Assembly (NCBI GenBank): GCA_030141605.1
Contig: JAQGDQ010001893.1
Coordinates: forward strand, 1-22,059
Direction: 5' to 3'
DNA: 22,059 nt
Source of the DNA: Tubiluchus corallicola
Lineage: Eukaryota > Priapulida > Priapulimorpha > Priapulimorphida > Tubiluchidae
The position numbers were made by a program, and so were the translations under genes. Below are positions 1 through 9,495 of the stretch, in pieces; position 1 is the first letter of the stretch; every line of letters begins with the position of its first letter. The notes under the pieces are model-generated. The model ran no database searches. It was not told where the DNA came from and worked only from the letters and a program-made list of their open reading frames with translations.

Positions 1-1280
1 ATGAGTGAATGAAAGAATGGTTAGGGTTAGTAGACATGATGGAATGGAAAAAATAGTAAGATTAGGGATAGGAAGAAGGAAGGGGGGAGGATGAGTGAAT
101 GAAAGAATGGTTAGGGTTAGTAGACATGATGGAATGGAAAAAATAGTAAGATTAGGGATAGGAAGAAGGAAGGGGGGAGGATGAGTGAATGAAAGAATGG
201 TTAGGGTCAGAAGAAATGATGGAATGGAAAAAAAATAGTAAGATTAGGGATAGGAAGAAAGAAGGGAGGGAAGGATGAGTGAATGAAAGAATGGTTAGGG
301 TCAGAAGAAATGATGGAATGGAAAAAAATAGTAAGATTAGGGATAGGAAGAAGGAAGGGAGGGAAGGATGAGTGAATGAAAGAATGGTTAGGGTCAGAAG
401 AAATGATGGAATGAAAAAAATAGTAAGATTAGGGATAGGAAGAAGGAAGGGAGGGGAGGATGAGTGAATGAAAGAATGGTTAGGGTCAGAAGAAATGATG
501 GAATGGAAAAAATAGTAAGATTAGGGATAGGAAGAAGGAAGGGAGGGGAGGATGAGTGAATGAAAGAATGGTTAGGGTCAGAAGAAATGATGGAATGGAA
601 AAAATAGTAAGATTAGGGATAGGAAGAAGGAAGGGAGGGGAGGATGAGTGAATGAAAGAATGGTTAGGGTCAGAAGAAATGATGGAATGGAAAAAATAGT
701 AAGATTAGGGATAGGAAGAAGGAAGGGAGGGAAGGATGAGTGAATGAAAGAATGGTTAGGGTCAGAAGAAATGATGGAATGGAAAAAATAGTAAGATTAG
801 GGATAGGAAGAAGGAAGGGAGGGAAGGATGAGTGAATGAAAGAATGGTTAGGGTCAGAAGAAATGATGGAATGGAAAAAATAGTAAGATTAGGGATAGGA
901 AGAAGGAAGGGAGGGAAGGATGAGTGAATGAAAGAATGGTTAGGGTCAGAAGAAATGATGGAATGGAAAAAATAGTAAGATTAGGGATAGGAAGAAGGAA
1001 GGGAGGGGAGGATGAGTGAATGAAAGAATGGTTAGGGTCAGAAGAAATGATGGAATGGAAAAATAGTAAGATTAGGGATAGGAAGAAGGAAGGGACGGAA
1101 GGATGAGTGAATGAAAGAATGGTTAGGGTTAGTAGACATGATGGAATGGAAAAATAGTAAGATTAGGGATAGGAAGAAGGAAGGGAGGGGAGGATGAGCA
1201 AATGAAAGAATGGTTAGGGTCAGTAGACATGATGGAATGGAAAAATAGTAAGATTAGGGATAGGAAGAAGGAAAAGAGGA
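1..1280. repeat. 90-94-bp purine-rich minisatellite, about 14 copies
   Basis: Units begin with ATGAGTGAATGAAAGAATGG at 1, 91, 181, 275, 368, 460, 552, 644, 736, 828, 920, 1012, 1103 and about 1194. Period is 90 in the first copies, 94 and 93 next, then 92, then 91. The array is cut by the left window edge. The plus strand is almost free of C, and each unit contains GGTTAGGG and GATTAGGG. Copies 1-2 and 13 read TTAGTAGACATG after the GGTTAGGG motif; copies 3-12 read TCAGAAGAAATG; copy 14 is mixed. No coding potential. It lies in the presumed intron 3 of the SEPSECS gene. Confidence 0.97.
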
Positions 1281-1718
1281 GAAGAAATGACCACAGTGTA
1301 TGCTTAATTTACATAGAGCTATATTAAAATAGCATTATAATTGATTGGAGGCCATGTATTGCGACTGCATGAGACATGAGACACTTAAACATTAACTCAT
1401 TAAATGCACGGAACGTCATCGTTGTTATCGCCGTTGCTACCTACCTGACAATGATTATCTACGTATCTATCTAACTACCTGTCAACAACAGGCCACCATT
1501 GTTTTGATGCTAGGAATTTCTCCGGCACCATAAATGTGTCTAATTCTCTGTTGTCAAAATATGTTTAGTTCAAGGTTTTTAAGAAAAAACTGCTGGACTA
1601 TTGGACTTACTCGAGTACAGTGGTTGTACTGGAAATTTTGCATTAGCGATACTTAGCAGCCTTCTCTTGTTGTCTGCTTTGGCCACCTTGTGGCGATTTT
1701 TAGCCCTGATCACATGAT

Positions 1719-1719
<1 letters not shown>

Positions 1720-1785
<66 letters not shown>
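1720..1785. repeat. CA/TG dinucleotide microsatellite
   Basis: An uninterrupted ACAC run with a single CATACA interruption near 1761. The reverse-strand open frame with alternating Cys-Val here is an artefact of this repeat. Confidence 0.97.
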
Positions 1786-1893
1786 TAGCCTATACCCTAG
1801 GACCCCAAAGTTTGAGGAAAAAGTGTATACTTTTATATTCATGTAGAGGGCGCATTTTATAACACGCCACAGTCAGTTACTTATCACTTCTTC

Positions 1894-1988
1894 TATATAA
1901 GTGCCACGTTACGAACAGGTGGAAGGTACTACACTATGATCTGGCCTGACCTGGTTGAGTGGACTGAATTTTGCGAACACAAGTGAGT
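1894..1988 (+). promoter_or_regulatory. TATA-like box with downstream short ORF and donor-like site (weak)
   Basis: TATATAA at 1894-1900 is followed by an Inr-like CTACACT at 1929-1935. An ATG at 1936 then opens 16 codons and runs into GTGAGT at 1983. The TATA-to-Inr spacing is about 37 bp, slightly long. The donor-like site has A instead of G at -1. It lies antisense inside a SEPSECS intron. This could be a cryptic or nested transcription start, but in AT-rich DNA these motifs also arise by chance. Confidence 0.2.
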
Positions 1989-3123
1989 TTATACGGTATG
2001 GAAATATTGTCGAGTTGTGTGTTTTGAAAGCTCATGACTTGGGGGAAATAATGTATGTACATTCATTCATTACTTTTAAAATTACTTATTTAGTTAAATT
2101 ACAAATTAGTCAAAAATTACTGCAATGCCGTGGTGTAAAAACTGCTAAATTATGTATAATTATTGATCTTTTGGTTATCGGTATTTTTTGGCAAAAACCT
2201 TTTATTGTTTAGATGGAATGACGTGTTTTTGGGAAGAAAAGACAAGAAAGAGCAAAATTTATTAATCGAGGCTTCGAATTTTAATTTGGTTTTTAAAAGC
2301 CCAAACAGCAGGCATGAGAATGACAAATTGCAAAAAGCTCTGAAACAGGCCGGAGGTTTGGGGACCGCATAGGCCCCCATGGGGATTCAAGGGGGCGAAG
2401 CAACAAATTGCAATTTTGTGACCATAGAGAACCTCTAACTGGACTTAAAATATCAATTACCTTGTTTCATGCATAATTTAAAATACCCAACTATCAAGGA
2501 TACATGATACCTAATTGTCTCAAAAACGCCTAAGTACTGGCCGCTCCTATGCAAAAGTATATAAAAACTGTCTGTAATTGACTCAAATAACTCTGTACAA
2601 TTGATTCTATATTTTTATACATAGAGATATACACGTGGTTACACTGATGTACGTGATGTAAACAAAGTGACGGCCTGCCAACTAGCGGTCAGCATGTGAA
2701 ATAATGTACTGGGTCCGCAAAAATTTTCTCAACGAATTTACGCGATTTACAAAAATGGCACTACTGGTCTTCCAAAAACTCGGAATTCCGCGTATCTGCG
2801 GAAAATTCTCATCCCTGAAACAGAGGTTCCTGCCCATTTACTAGCCAAGTACCTTTTCGTAATTCAACAATGTGGCGCTCTACCCCTTAACATTTTTAGC
2901 AACGTGAGTTTCAATTTTACATTTTTTACTACCGTGATTTAAATATACAAGCAAAACAGGTAAACAAAACGGCAAGTTCAAGAACAAAATCCAAGAAAAA
3001 AGACGAAGAGGATGTCAAATCAGAAGACGAATTTGCAGTCGAACTGTGAAGGGGCCTCAATGGCCGCCTCGTTGACGCTCGGGCTTCTCCGAAAACCATC
3101 AACCTCGCCTGTCATCATTCACC

Positions 3124-3220
3124 AATAATAATAATAATAATAATGATAATAATAATAATAATAATAATAATAGTAATAATGATAATAATAATAAAAATAA
3201 TAATAATAATAGTAATAATG

Positions 3221-3255
<35 letters not shown>
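3124..3255. repeat. AAT/ATT trinucleotide microsatellite
   Basis: About 44 units of AAT-type repeat with scattered GAT, AGT and AAA interruptions. The reverse-strand poly-Leu frame across it is not a gene. Confidence 0.97.
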
Positions 3256-3577
3256 CTCGGCTTTTCGGTCACAATTGACATTAGCTCAAAGAGCTATTAT
3301 CGCCGACTGTAAATAACAACCTACAACTACATAACAGAGACTATTATTACCCCACTTTTACCCTAAATACCATTTTTAAGGTACACCACACAGCTTTTGC
3401 GTGCTCCTAGCCCAGCTGTTTCGTACCCCCAAGGGCTACTAACACCCCAGGTAAGGAACCACTACTCTAGTATGTTCATGAGCGTCCTCTTGAACACCTT
3501 TCACAGCCAATTGAACAATAACGGCCGCTCAAACAGTTCTGAGGAAAAGAAATTAAAAGAAAATGTGCATGGCTTAC

Positions 3578-3696
3578 CACATTGGCGTAGAACATCAAGT
3601 ATCAGACTGTTGGTCACAGACATCAGAATACTGGAACCGGCAGCTTTTGGTTGAATAGCAGCAATATCACCAGATCGTCCAACGCCATGCCCGAGC
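3578..3696 (-). CDS. SEPSECS: SEPSECS exon 3: substrate-binding P-loop of Sep-tRNA:Sec-tRNA synthase
   Basis: This exon continues the PLP enzyme that converts O-phosphoseryl-tRNA(Sec) to selenocysteinyl-tRNA(Sec) using selenophosphate. Reverse-strand translation gives [20 protein letters not shown], then [19 protein letters not shown]. This aligns with the human protein from about residue 91, including the [13 protein letters not shown] phosphate-binding loop with the counterparts of human Arg97 and Gln105. The acceptor is AAATTAG|G and the donor TGTG|GTAAGC. Length is 119 nt: one base completes the split Arg codon (AG|G) from exon 2, then 39 codons, then one base of the next codon. The catalytic Lys region lies in later exons outside the window. 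The exon is intact, with no frameshift. Confidence 0.95.
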
Positions 3697-6600
3697 CTAA
3701 TTTAACAGAATTATCCAGAGTTATAATAAGATAGCTATTGTTAAGGTATGAATCCATGTGTGCGTGATGCATGATGCGTGATGTGTGATTCGTAATCGGT
3801 ATACAATATTCAGTTTGTATTTCAAAATGCAGAAATACTCTCACCTATACTGTTCTCTTACCTGTACGATACTCTCAGCTGTTCCACATTCTTTTCTCTA
3901 CCGTATTCTAACCTGTACCGCACTCTCACCTGTACCGCACTCTCACCTGTATTGTAGGCTCACCTGTACCGCACTCTCACCTGTATTGTAGGCTCACCTG
4001 TACTGCACTCTCACCTGTATTGTAGGCTCACCTGTACCGTACTCTATTGTAGGCTCACCTGTACCGCACTCTCACCTGTACCGCACTCTCACCTGTATTG
4101 TAGGCTCACCTGTACCGCACTCTCACCTGTATTGTAGGCTCACCTGTACCGCACTCTCACCTGTATTGTAGAATCACCTGTACCGTATTCTCACCTGTAT
4201 TGTAGGCTCACCTGTACCGCATTCTCACCTATACTGTTCTCTTACCTGTAACGCACTCTCACCTGTATTGTAGGCTCACCTGTACCGCACTCTCACCTAT
4301 ACTGTTCTCTTACCTGTAACGCACTCTCACCTGTATTGTAGGCTCACCTGTACTGCACTCTCACCTATACTGTTCTCTTACCTGTAACGCACTCTCACCT
4401 GTATTGTAGGCTCACCTGTACCGCATTCTCACCTATACTGTTCTCTTACCTGTAACACACTCTCACCTGTATTGTAGGCTCACCTGTACCGCACTCTCAC
4501 CTGTATTGTAGGCTCACCTGTACCGTACTCTATTGTAGGCTCACCTGTACCGCACTCTCACCTGTACCGCACTCTCACCTGTTTTGTAGGCTCACCTGTA
4601 CCGCACTCTCACCTGTATTGTAGGCTCACCTGTACCGTACTCTATTGTAGGCTCACCTGTACCGCACTCTCACCTGTACCGCACTCTCACCTGTATTGTA
4701 GGCTCACCTGTACCGCACTCTCACCTGTATTGTAGGCTCACCTGTACCGCACTCTCACCTCTATTGTAGAATCACCTGTACCGTATTCTCACCTGTATTG
4801 TAGGCTCACCTGTACCGCATTCTCACCTATACTGTTCTCTTACCTGTAACGCACTCTCACCTGTATTGTAGGCTCACCTGTACCGCACTCTCACCTATAC
4901 TGTTCTCTTACCTGTAACGCACTCTCACCTGTATTGTAGGCTCACCTGTACTGCACTCTCACCTATACTGTTCTCTTACCTGTAACGCACTCTCACCTGT
5001 ATTGTAGGCTCACCTGTACCGCATTCTCACCTATACTGTTCTCTTACCTGTAACACACTCTCACCTGTATTGTAGGCTCACCTGTACCGCACTCTCACCT
5101 GTATTGTAGGCTCACCTGTACCGTACTCTATTGTAGGCTCACCTGTACCGCACTCTCACCTGTACCGCACTGTACCACACTCTCACCTGTTTTGTAGGCT
5201 CACCTGTACCGCACTCTCACCTGTATTGTAGGCTCACCTGTACCGCACTCTCACCTGTATTGTAGGCTCACCTGTACCGCACTCTCACCTGTATTGTAGG
5301 CTCACCTGTACCGTATTCTCACCTGTATTGTAGGCTCACCTGTACCGCATTCTCACCTATACTGTTCTCTTACCTGTAACGCACTCTCACCTGTATTGTA
5401 GGCTCACCTGTACCGCACTCTCACCTATACTGTTCTCTTACCTGTAACGCACTCTCACCTGTATTGTAGGCTCACCTGTACTGCACTCTCACCTATACTG
5501 TTCTCTTACCTGTAACGCACTCTCACCTGTATTGTAGGCTCACCTGTACCGCATTCTCACCTATACTGTTCTCTTACCTGTAACACACTCTCACCTGTAT
5601 TGTAGGCTCACCTGTACCGCACTCTCACCTATACTGTTCTCTTACCTGTAACGCACTCTCACCTGTATTGTAGGCTCACCTGTACTGCACTCTCACCTAT
5701 ACTGTTCTCTTACCTGTAACGCACTCTCACCTGTATTGTAGGCTCACCTGTACCGCATTCTCACGTATACTGTTCTCTTACCTGTAACACACTCTCACCT
5801 GTATTGTAGGCTCACCTGTACCGCACTCTCACCTATACTGTTCTCTTACCTGTAATGCACTCTCACCTGTATTGTAGGCTCACCTGTACTGCACTCTCAC
5901 CTGTATTGTAGGCTCACCTGTACCGCACTCTCACCTGTACCGCACTCTCACCTGTACTGTTCTCTTACCTGTAACGCACTCTCACCTGTATTGCACTCTC
6001 ACCTGTATTGTAGGCTCACCTGTACCGCACTCTCACCTGTACCGTACTCTCACCTGTATTGCACTCTCACCTGTATTGTAGGCTCACCTGTAACACACTC
6101 TCACCTGTACTGTTCTCTTACCTGTACTGCACTCTCACCTGTATTGTAGGCTCACCTGTACCGCACTCTCACCTGTATTGTAGGCTCACCTGTACCGCAC
6201 TCTCACCTGTATTGTAGGCTCACCTGTACCGCACTCTCACCTGTATTGTAGGCTCACCTGTACCACACTCTCACCTATACTGTTCTCTTACCTGTACCAT
6301 ACTCTCACCTGTACTGTAGGCTCACCTGTACCGCACTCTCACCTATACTGTAGCCTCACCTGTACTGCACTCTCACCTGTACTGTTCTCTTACCTGTACC
6401 ATACTCTCACCTATACTGTAAGCTCACCTGTACCGCACTCTCACCTATACTGTAGGCTCACTTGTACCGCACTCTCACATGTATTGTAAGCTCACCTGTA
6501 CCGCAATCTCACCTATACTGTTCTCTTACCTGTACTGCACTCTCACCTGTACTGTAGGCTCACCTGTACTGTACTCTCACCTGTACTGTTCTCTTACCTG

Positions 6601-6767
6601 TACCGTACTCTCACCTGTATTGCACTCTCACCTGTACTGTAGGCTCACCTGTACCGTACTCTCACCTGTATTGCACTCTCACCTGTACTGTAGGCTCACC
6701 TGTACCACACTCTCACCTATACTGTTCTCTTACCTGTACTGCACTCTCACCTGTACCATACTCTCAC
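3697..6767 (-). other. SEPSECS: SEPSECS intron 2, almost entirely 17-bp minisatellite
   Basis: A phase-2 intron of 3071 bp between exon 2 (donor CTACAG|GTGAGAGT) and exon 3 (acceptor TTAAATTAG|G). Only about 135 bp next to the acceptor is unique sequence. The remaining 95 percent or so is the 17-bp array, which starts at the donor itself. Reading through the donor places TGA right after the first codon (TAC AGG TGA), so unspliced or mis-spliced products truncate unless the UGA is recoded. Confidence 0.93.
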
Positions 6768-6772
6768 CTGTA
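3833..6772. repeat. 17-bp minisatellite of splice-donor units, about 170 copies
   Basis: On the minus (sense) strand the unit is TACAGGTGAGAGTGCGG, with common variants such as TACAGGTGAGCCTACAA, TACAGGTAAGAGAACAG and TATAGGTGAG. The unit nearest exon 2 reads TACAG|GTGAGAGTATGG. Its TACAG is the last five exon bases (Tyr codon plus AG) and the rest is the first 12 intron bases. Nearly every unit therefore carries CAG|GTGAG or CAG|GTAAG, close to the metazoan U1 consensus. On the plus strand the same units read CACCTGTA. Toward 3833-3920 the copies become degenerate. Confidence 0.97.
4036..5700. repeat. About 598-bp higher-order repeat inside the 17-bp array
   Basis: A 10-bp partial unit (TACTCT followed by ATTGTAGGCT) breaks the 17-bp register. 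The same junction recurs with its ACCGT at 4036, 4522, 4634 and 5120. Spacings are 486, 112 and 486, so 4036 to 4634 and 4522 to 5120 are both exactly 598 bp (34 full units plus two 10-bp partial units). The rare CCGTATTCT unit repeats at about 4183, 4781 (598 later) and 5311 (530 later, four units fewer). This shows stepwise tandem duplication of about 0.6-kb blocks. Confidence 0.9.
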
Positions 6773-6922
6773 GTGTCGTCTGGCTACCACGTCAGAGAAT
6801 ATCCGACCTTCACGCTCACCGACGCCGCAGTTGCCAGGAAAATTGTTGCTGTCCATCAGGGATAACTGCTGCAGTGCCATTTCAATAGTGGAATCATCCC
6901 AGCCCTCTTCTGGTAACTTCCT
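6768..6922 (-). CDS. SEPSECS: SEPSECS exon 2: Sep-tRNA:Sec-tRNA synthase N-terminal region
   Basis: Reverse-strand translation starts [20 protein letters not shown] and continues [20 protein letters not shown], then [11 protein letters not shown] plus AG of a split Arg codon. It matches human SEPSECS residues of about 39-90 closely, including the invariant [17 protein letters not shown] block, which holds the counterparts of human Glu74 and Arg75 at the active site. The acceptor is AACTACCAG|AGG (phase 0, fitting exon 1) and the donor CTACAG|GTGAGAGT (phase 2, fitting exon 3). Length is 155 nt, 51 codons plus two bases. The exon's last five bases are also the start of the minisatellite unit that fills the following intron. 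Confidence 0.97.
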
Positions 6923-7027
6923 CTGGTAGTTAATAAAAAATGTGGTATCTTAATAATGCATAGCTCTGTGTTTTTTTTGCTTAGGATGTATCGAAAAAAT
7001 TGAATTTGATGCCAAATAGCTTTAAAG

Positions 7028-7072
7028 AGAGGGAGAGAGTCTGTCCTGATCGTGCACTGTTAAAGAGAGGGT

Positions 7073-7143
<71 letters not shown>

Positions 7144-7167
7144 CCTGTCCTGATCGTGCACTGTTAA
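7028..7167. repeat. GA microsatellite bracketed by a 104-bp-spaced direct repeat
   Basis: A GA/AG run with a few AAAG interruptions covers about 7064-7143. The flanks carry the same sequence: GGGAGAGAG[T/C] followed by CTGTCCTGATCGTGCACTGT and TAA, at 7031-7063 and 7135-7167. The unique 23-bp part is identical in both copies (7041-7063 and 7145-7167). Confidence 0.93.
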
Positions 7168-7582
7168 CACTAATTTACTGCAGTCAGAAAGGATGCATTA
7201 CGCTTAAACCTTAGTGGGTATTGATTGATTTGCTCTTACCTGTGATTTTGCATTAATTGTGCTGTGAAAATAATCCAGTCAAAAATAGTCATTAGAGAAA
7301 TATAACGATTTGTATAAATTGTGGCCACACTAATAATACACTTTATTAACAAAATTCAAATTTAACTGTTACACTTTACATTTCAAATTAAGTTACAAAT
7401 CATAACAAAAATAATCACATAATTCACAGCACTTTAAATGAATAATCTCACATATAGGCCTATATGAAAAACAAGAAAAAGGGGAGCACCTTTTGTGATA
7501 CCTGCTGATAGGTGGTCACAGATCAGGGGTGACACTTCCTTTTTATAGCCAAGGTTAACTAAACGCATGGTTACACATGCAT

Positions 7583-7714
7583 GAACGAAGCATACGATCT
7601 AAATAATATAGTAAGGTCACCAAAGAAGCCAGGTTTGGTTTAAATCGTGAACGAAGCATACGATCTAAATAATATTGTAAGGCCACCAAAGAAGCCAGGC
7701 TTGGTTTAAAGCGG
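7583..7714. repeat. 66-bp tandem duplication (two copies)
   Basis: GAACGAAGCATACGATCTAA starts at 7583 and again at 7649. The two 66-bp copies differ at only a handful of positions. Because 66 is a multiple of three, the reverse-strand frame repeats a 22-residue peptide, but there is no other sign of coding. Confidence 0.92.
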
Positions 7715-8386
7715 ATTTCCGACAGGATGCAAGATATTAGGGTCGTCATTCAATGGAGGAACATAGTCTAATTACATGGTCATTTCACTGATACATTCCA
7801 ACTACATAGATTCTTTATCATTAAACGATTTGAAACATCTTGTAATCGGCACAGTTTAATGCACATTTCTGTGCACAATTTTTGTGAAAAAGGCTTTTGT
7901 CAATAAATGTAGCAGCAAACCAAACTCCTTTAGTGGCACAAACAGTTTATTATTGACTGTCTTTTCTGTACAGTACGTTGTGACTACTAGATCAAAACTT
8001 GTAACAGCTCAAATCAGTTGAAACTGGTTAACCCTTGGGTAATGCATATCAGAAATCAGTCAGGTGAGAAAATGATTCACTGTAGTCTAACTTGCTGTAA
8101 AGTTATAATGTTGCTAAAGTTTATAAAGTTCATAAACAAACTCGTGAATCAGTTCACGACAATTTTTGAACAAATTATTAGCCTTTTCACTGCAGAACAA
8201 AATCAAGTAATATGCATGATCTTTGTGCACCAGCATTTTATTAATGATTCAAAAATCTTTAAAACTGAATTCGATTCGATTCGGTTTGGAAAATCTGAAA
8301 ATTTGGTGTTATTCAAGTTCGAAATTCACAATCTGTTTGAGAATGCTAACTCCTGGCATAAAGCCACATAAATGGATTACCTATAC

Positions 8387-8755
8387 CAGGGGTGTGCAAA
8401 TTATCTGACTAGCCGAGCCACATTAAACTTTCCCGCAATTCCTGCGGGCCACATGCAGTTTGGTCAAGGAGCCAAGTACAGTAGGACCTAATAACGATTT
8501 TTTTTTGCATCTGATTTGCGCACATCATTACTACTGCACTCAAGAAACTATTTTAGAAGTTATTAAAATTTATATTACAAACCATATATTTCGTCATGTT
8601 CGGCAGTGACATTAACTGACAACGGTCTTGTAAGGGTTAATGCCATCCGATCTAGAGGAAAAAACTACCCGCACTATCTTTGCGATATTGGCGCAGACTT
8701 CAGCTGGATCGCATGGGCCGCAAGTGGCCCGTGGGCCGCAGTTTGCACACCCCTG
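8387..8755. mobile_element. Non-autonomous hAT-type MITE, complete, 369 bp
   Basis: The element begins CAGGGGTGTGCAAA and ends with its exact reverse complement TTTGCACACCCCTG, a 14-bp perfect terminal inverted repeat of hAT type. It is flanked by 8-bp direct repeats ACCTATAC (8379-8386) and ACCTACAC (8756-8763), matching at 7 of 8 positions; 8-bp target duplications are the hAT hallmark. The ends contain GGCCCGTGGGCCGC-like segments. There is no transposase frame. Most of a second copy lies inverted at 20636-21008. Confidence 0.9.
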
Positions 8756-8802
8756 ACCTACACAATCAAATTATGCTGCCACATTGAACCCTACAAATGT
8801 AC

Positions 8803-9274
8803 TTATCTGCAGCATCACCGTTTAATTTTAATATACTAATCTACTGCCAAAGCAGACAACAAGAGGCTGTTAAATTTCCTAGTACATAACTTGTAAGACT
8901 AATAAGCAAGCTAGCAAGTTTTTGTTTTTTTCCTCATCTCCTAAGAAATTGTTGCTCTTTCTCACACTTACTTTTTCTCATGAATTTTTCTATACGTCAG
9001 TCTTTTTTCATGCTTATTTTTCTCATACTCTCAGTTTTTAACTTTACTCACTAACCTTGGTCAAATTCCCCTGTTAATAAGACCCCATTTGAAACTACTA
9101 CATATAATAATCCTAATTACAGAATAATTGTATTGTTTCGTTTAGATTTTGGTATTTAACTTTATTAGTTTTTGTTTTCAGTTCTTTTTTTGATAATTTG
9201 TATCATTTGTACTATTTTTATTTTTTTGTTTTGTTATCTGCAGCATCACCGTTAATGTTTAATATATTAATCTA
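8803..9274. repeat. Direct repeat of about 40 bp, 431 bp apart
   Basis: TTATCTGCAGCATCACCGTT is found at 8803 and at 9234. Similarity continues through TTAATATA[C/T]TAATCTA for about 40 bp in both copies. The DNA between is AT-rich without open frames. It may be the scar of a local duplication or an unrecognised insertion. Confidence 0.8.
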
Positions 9275-9375
9275 TCTATAAGAAAGGATAGGAGACTAGA
9301 TGACCCTATGGTCCATCCCCCTGCACTGCTCCGTGAAGTAGCGAGGGAACGCTGTAGTTAGTTTTTTTTACTTAC

Positions 9376-9495
9376 CTGCTCTAGAAGGTGGCCTACAAGA
9401 CGAACACGAGACTGAATTGACTGCACACCTTGTTGAATATAAGTCGACGGAATGTATCTTTCACAAGAAGAAAACAGAGAATTGTCTTGAGCCAT
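9376..9495 (-). CDS. SEPSECS: SEPSECS exon 1 with start codon
   Basis: The frame begins at ATG 9495-9493 and encodes 40 residues: MAQDNSLFSSCERYIPSTYI, then QQGVQSIQSRVRLVGHLLEQ. It aligns with the human N-terminus (..GERLVSPAYVRQG...RLLLEK), where the first intron falls at the equivalent residue. The donor is a perfect CAG|GTAAGT in phase 0. An in-frame TAG lies six codons upstream (9514-9516), which fixes this ATG as the first in its frame. Exons 1-3 together encode about 131 of the roughly 500 residues usual for the family. The gene is expected to work with PSTK and SEPHS2 in selenocysteine synthesis. Confidence 0.94.

Larger units (their letters stand above)
1..3577 (-). other. SEPSECS: SEPSECS intron 3 (partial; continues off the left edge)
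   Basis: This is the sequence downstream of the exon 3 donor on the minus strand. I searched it for the next expected exon of the family (the VVPMATGM and WPRIDQKS regions) on the minus strand and did not find it, so the intron probably runs beyond the window. It holds the 90-94-bp minisatellite, a CA microsatellite, an AAT microsatellite and AT-rich unique DNA. Between 1290 and 3120 I see no convincing exon. A weak promoter-like motif and one short charged open stretch are noted separately. Confidence 0.7.
6923..9375 (-). other. SEPSECS: SEPSECS intron 1
   Basis: A phase-0 intron of 2453 bp between CAG|GTAAGT (exon 1) and CCAG|AGG (exon 2). It carries a GA microsatellite flanked by a short duplication, a 66-bp tandem duplication, a complete hAT-type MITE and a 40-bp direct repeat 431 bp apart. 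The rest is AT-rich with no exon that I can recognise. Confidence 0.9.

Noticed and set aside
1-1280. Telomere or subtelomere because of TTAGGG motifs
   Set aside because: TTAGGG is not in tandem here, only one or two cores per 92-bp unit, and the array lies next to a gene.
2943-3048. Charged open stretch (KTKSKKKDEED...EDEFAVEL) after an AAAACAG acceptor-like site
   Set aside because: Vaguely like the N-terminus of chromodomain proteins, but it is short, ends in a stop, and no partner exon or chromodomain follows.
3099-3281. Poly-Leu minus-strand frame
   Set aside because: Translation of the AAT microsatellite.
3833-6772. CRISPR-like regularity
   Set aside because: Units are contiguous 17-mers without unique spacers, in a eukaryotic intron. 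The same reasoning excludes the 29-, 53- and 92-bp arrays.
3833-6772. Dense CACCTG E-boxes (Snail/ZEB type)
   Set aside because: CACCTG is simply the reverse complement of the CAG|GTG donor core in each unit. The splice-site origin explains it better.
6479-6865. 128-codon plus-strand frame
   Set aside because: It reads the 17-bp array and then the antisense strand of SEPSECS exon 2.
8606-8839. 77-codon plus-strand frame, with a similar peptide (YPHYL...GADFSWI) at 20725-20828 on the minus strand
   Set aside because: The shared peptide is explained by the two copies of the hAT-type MITE, which have no transposase domain.
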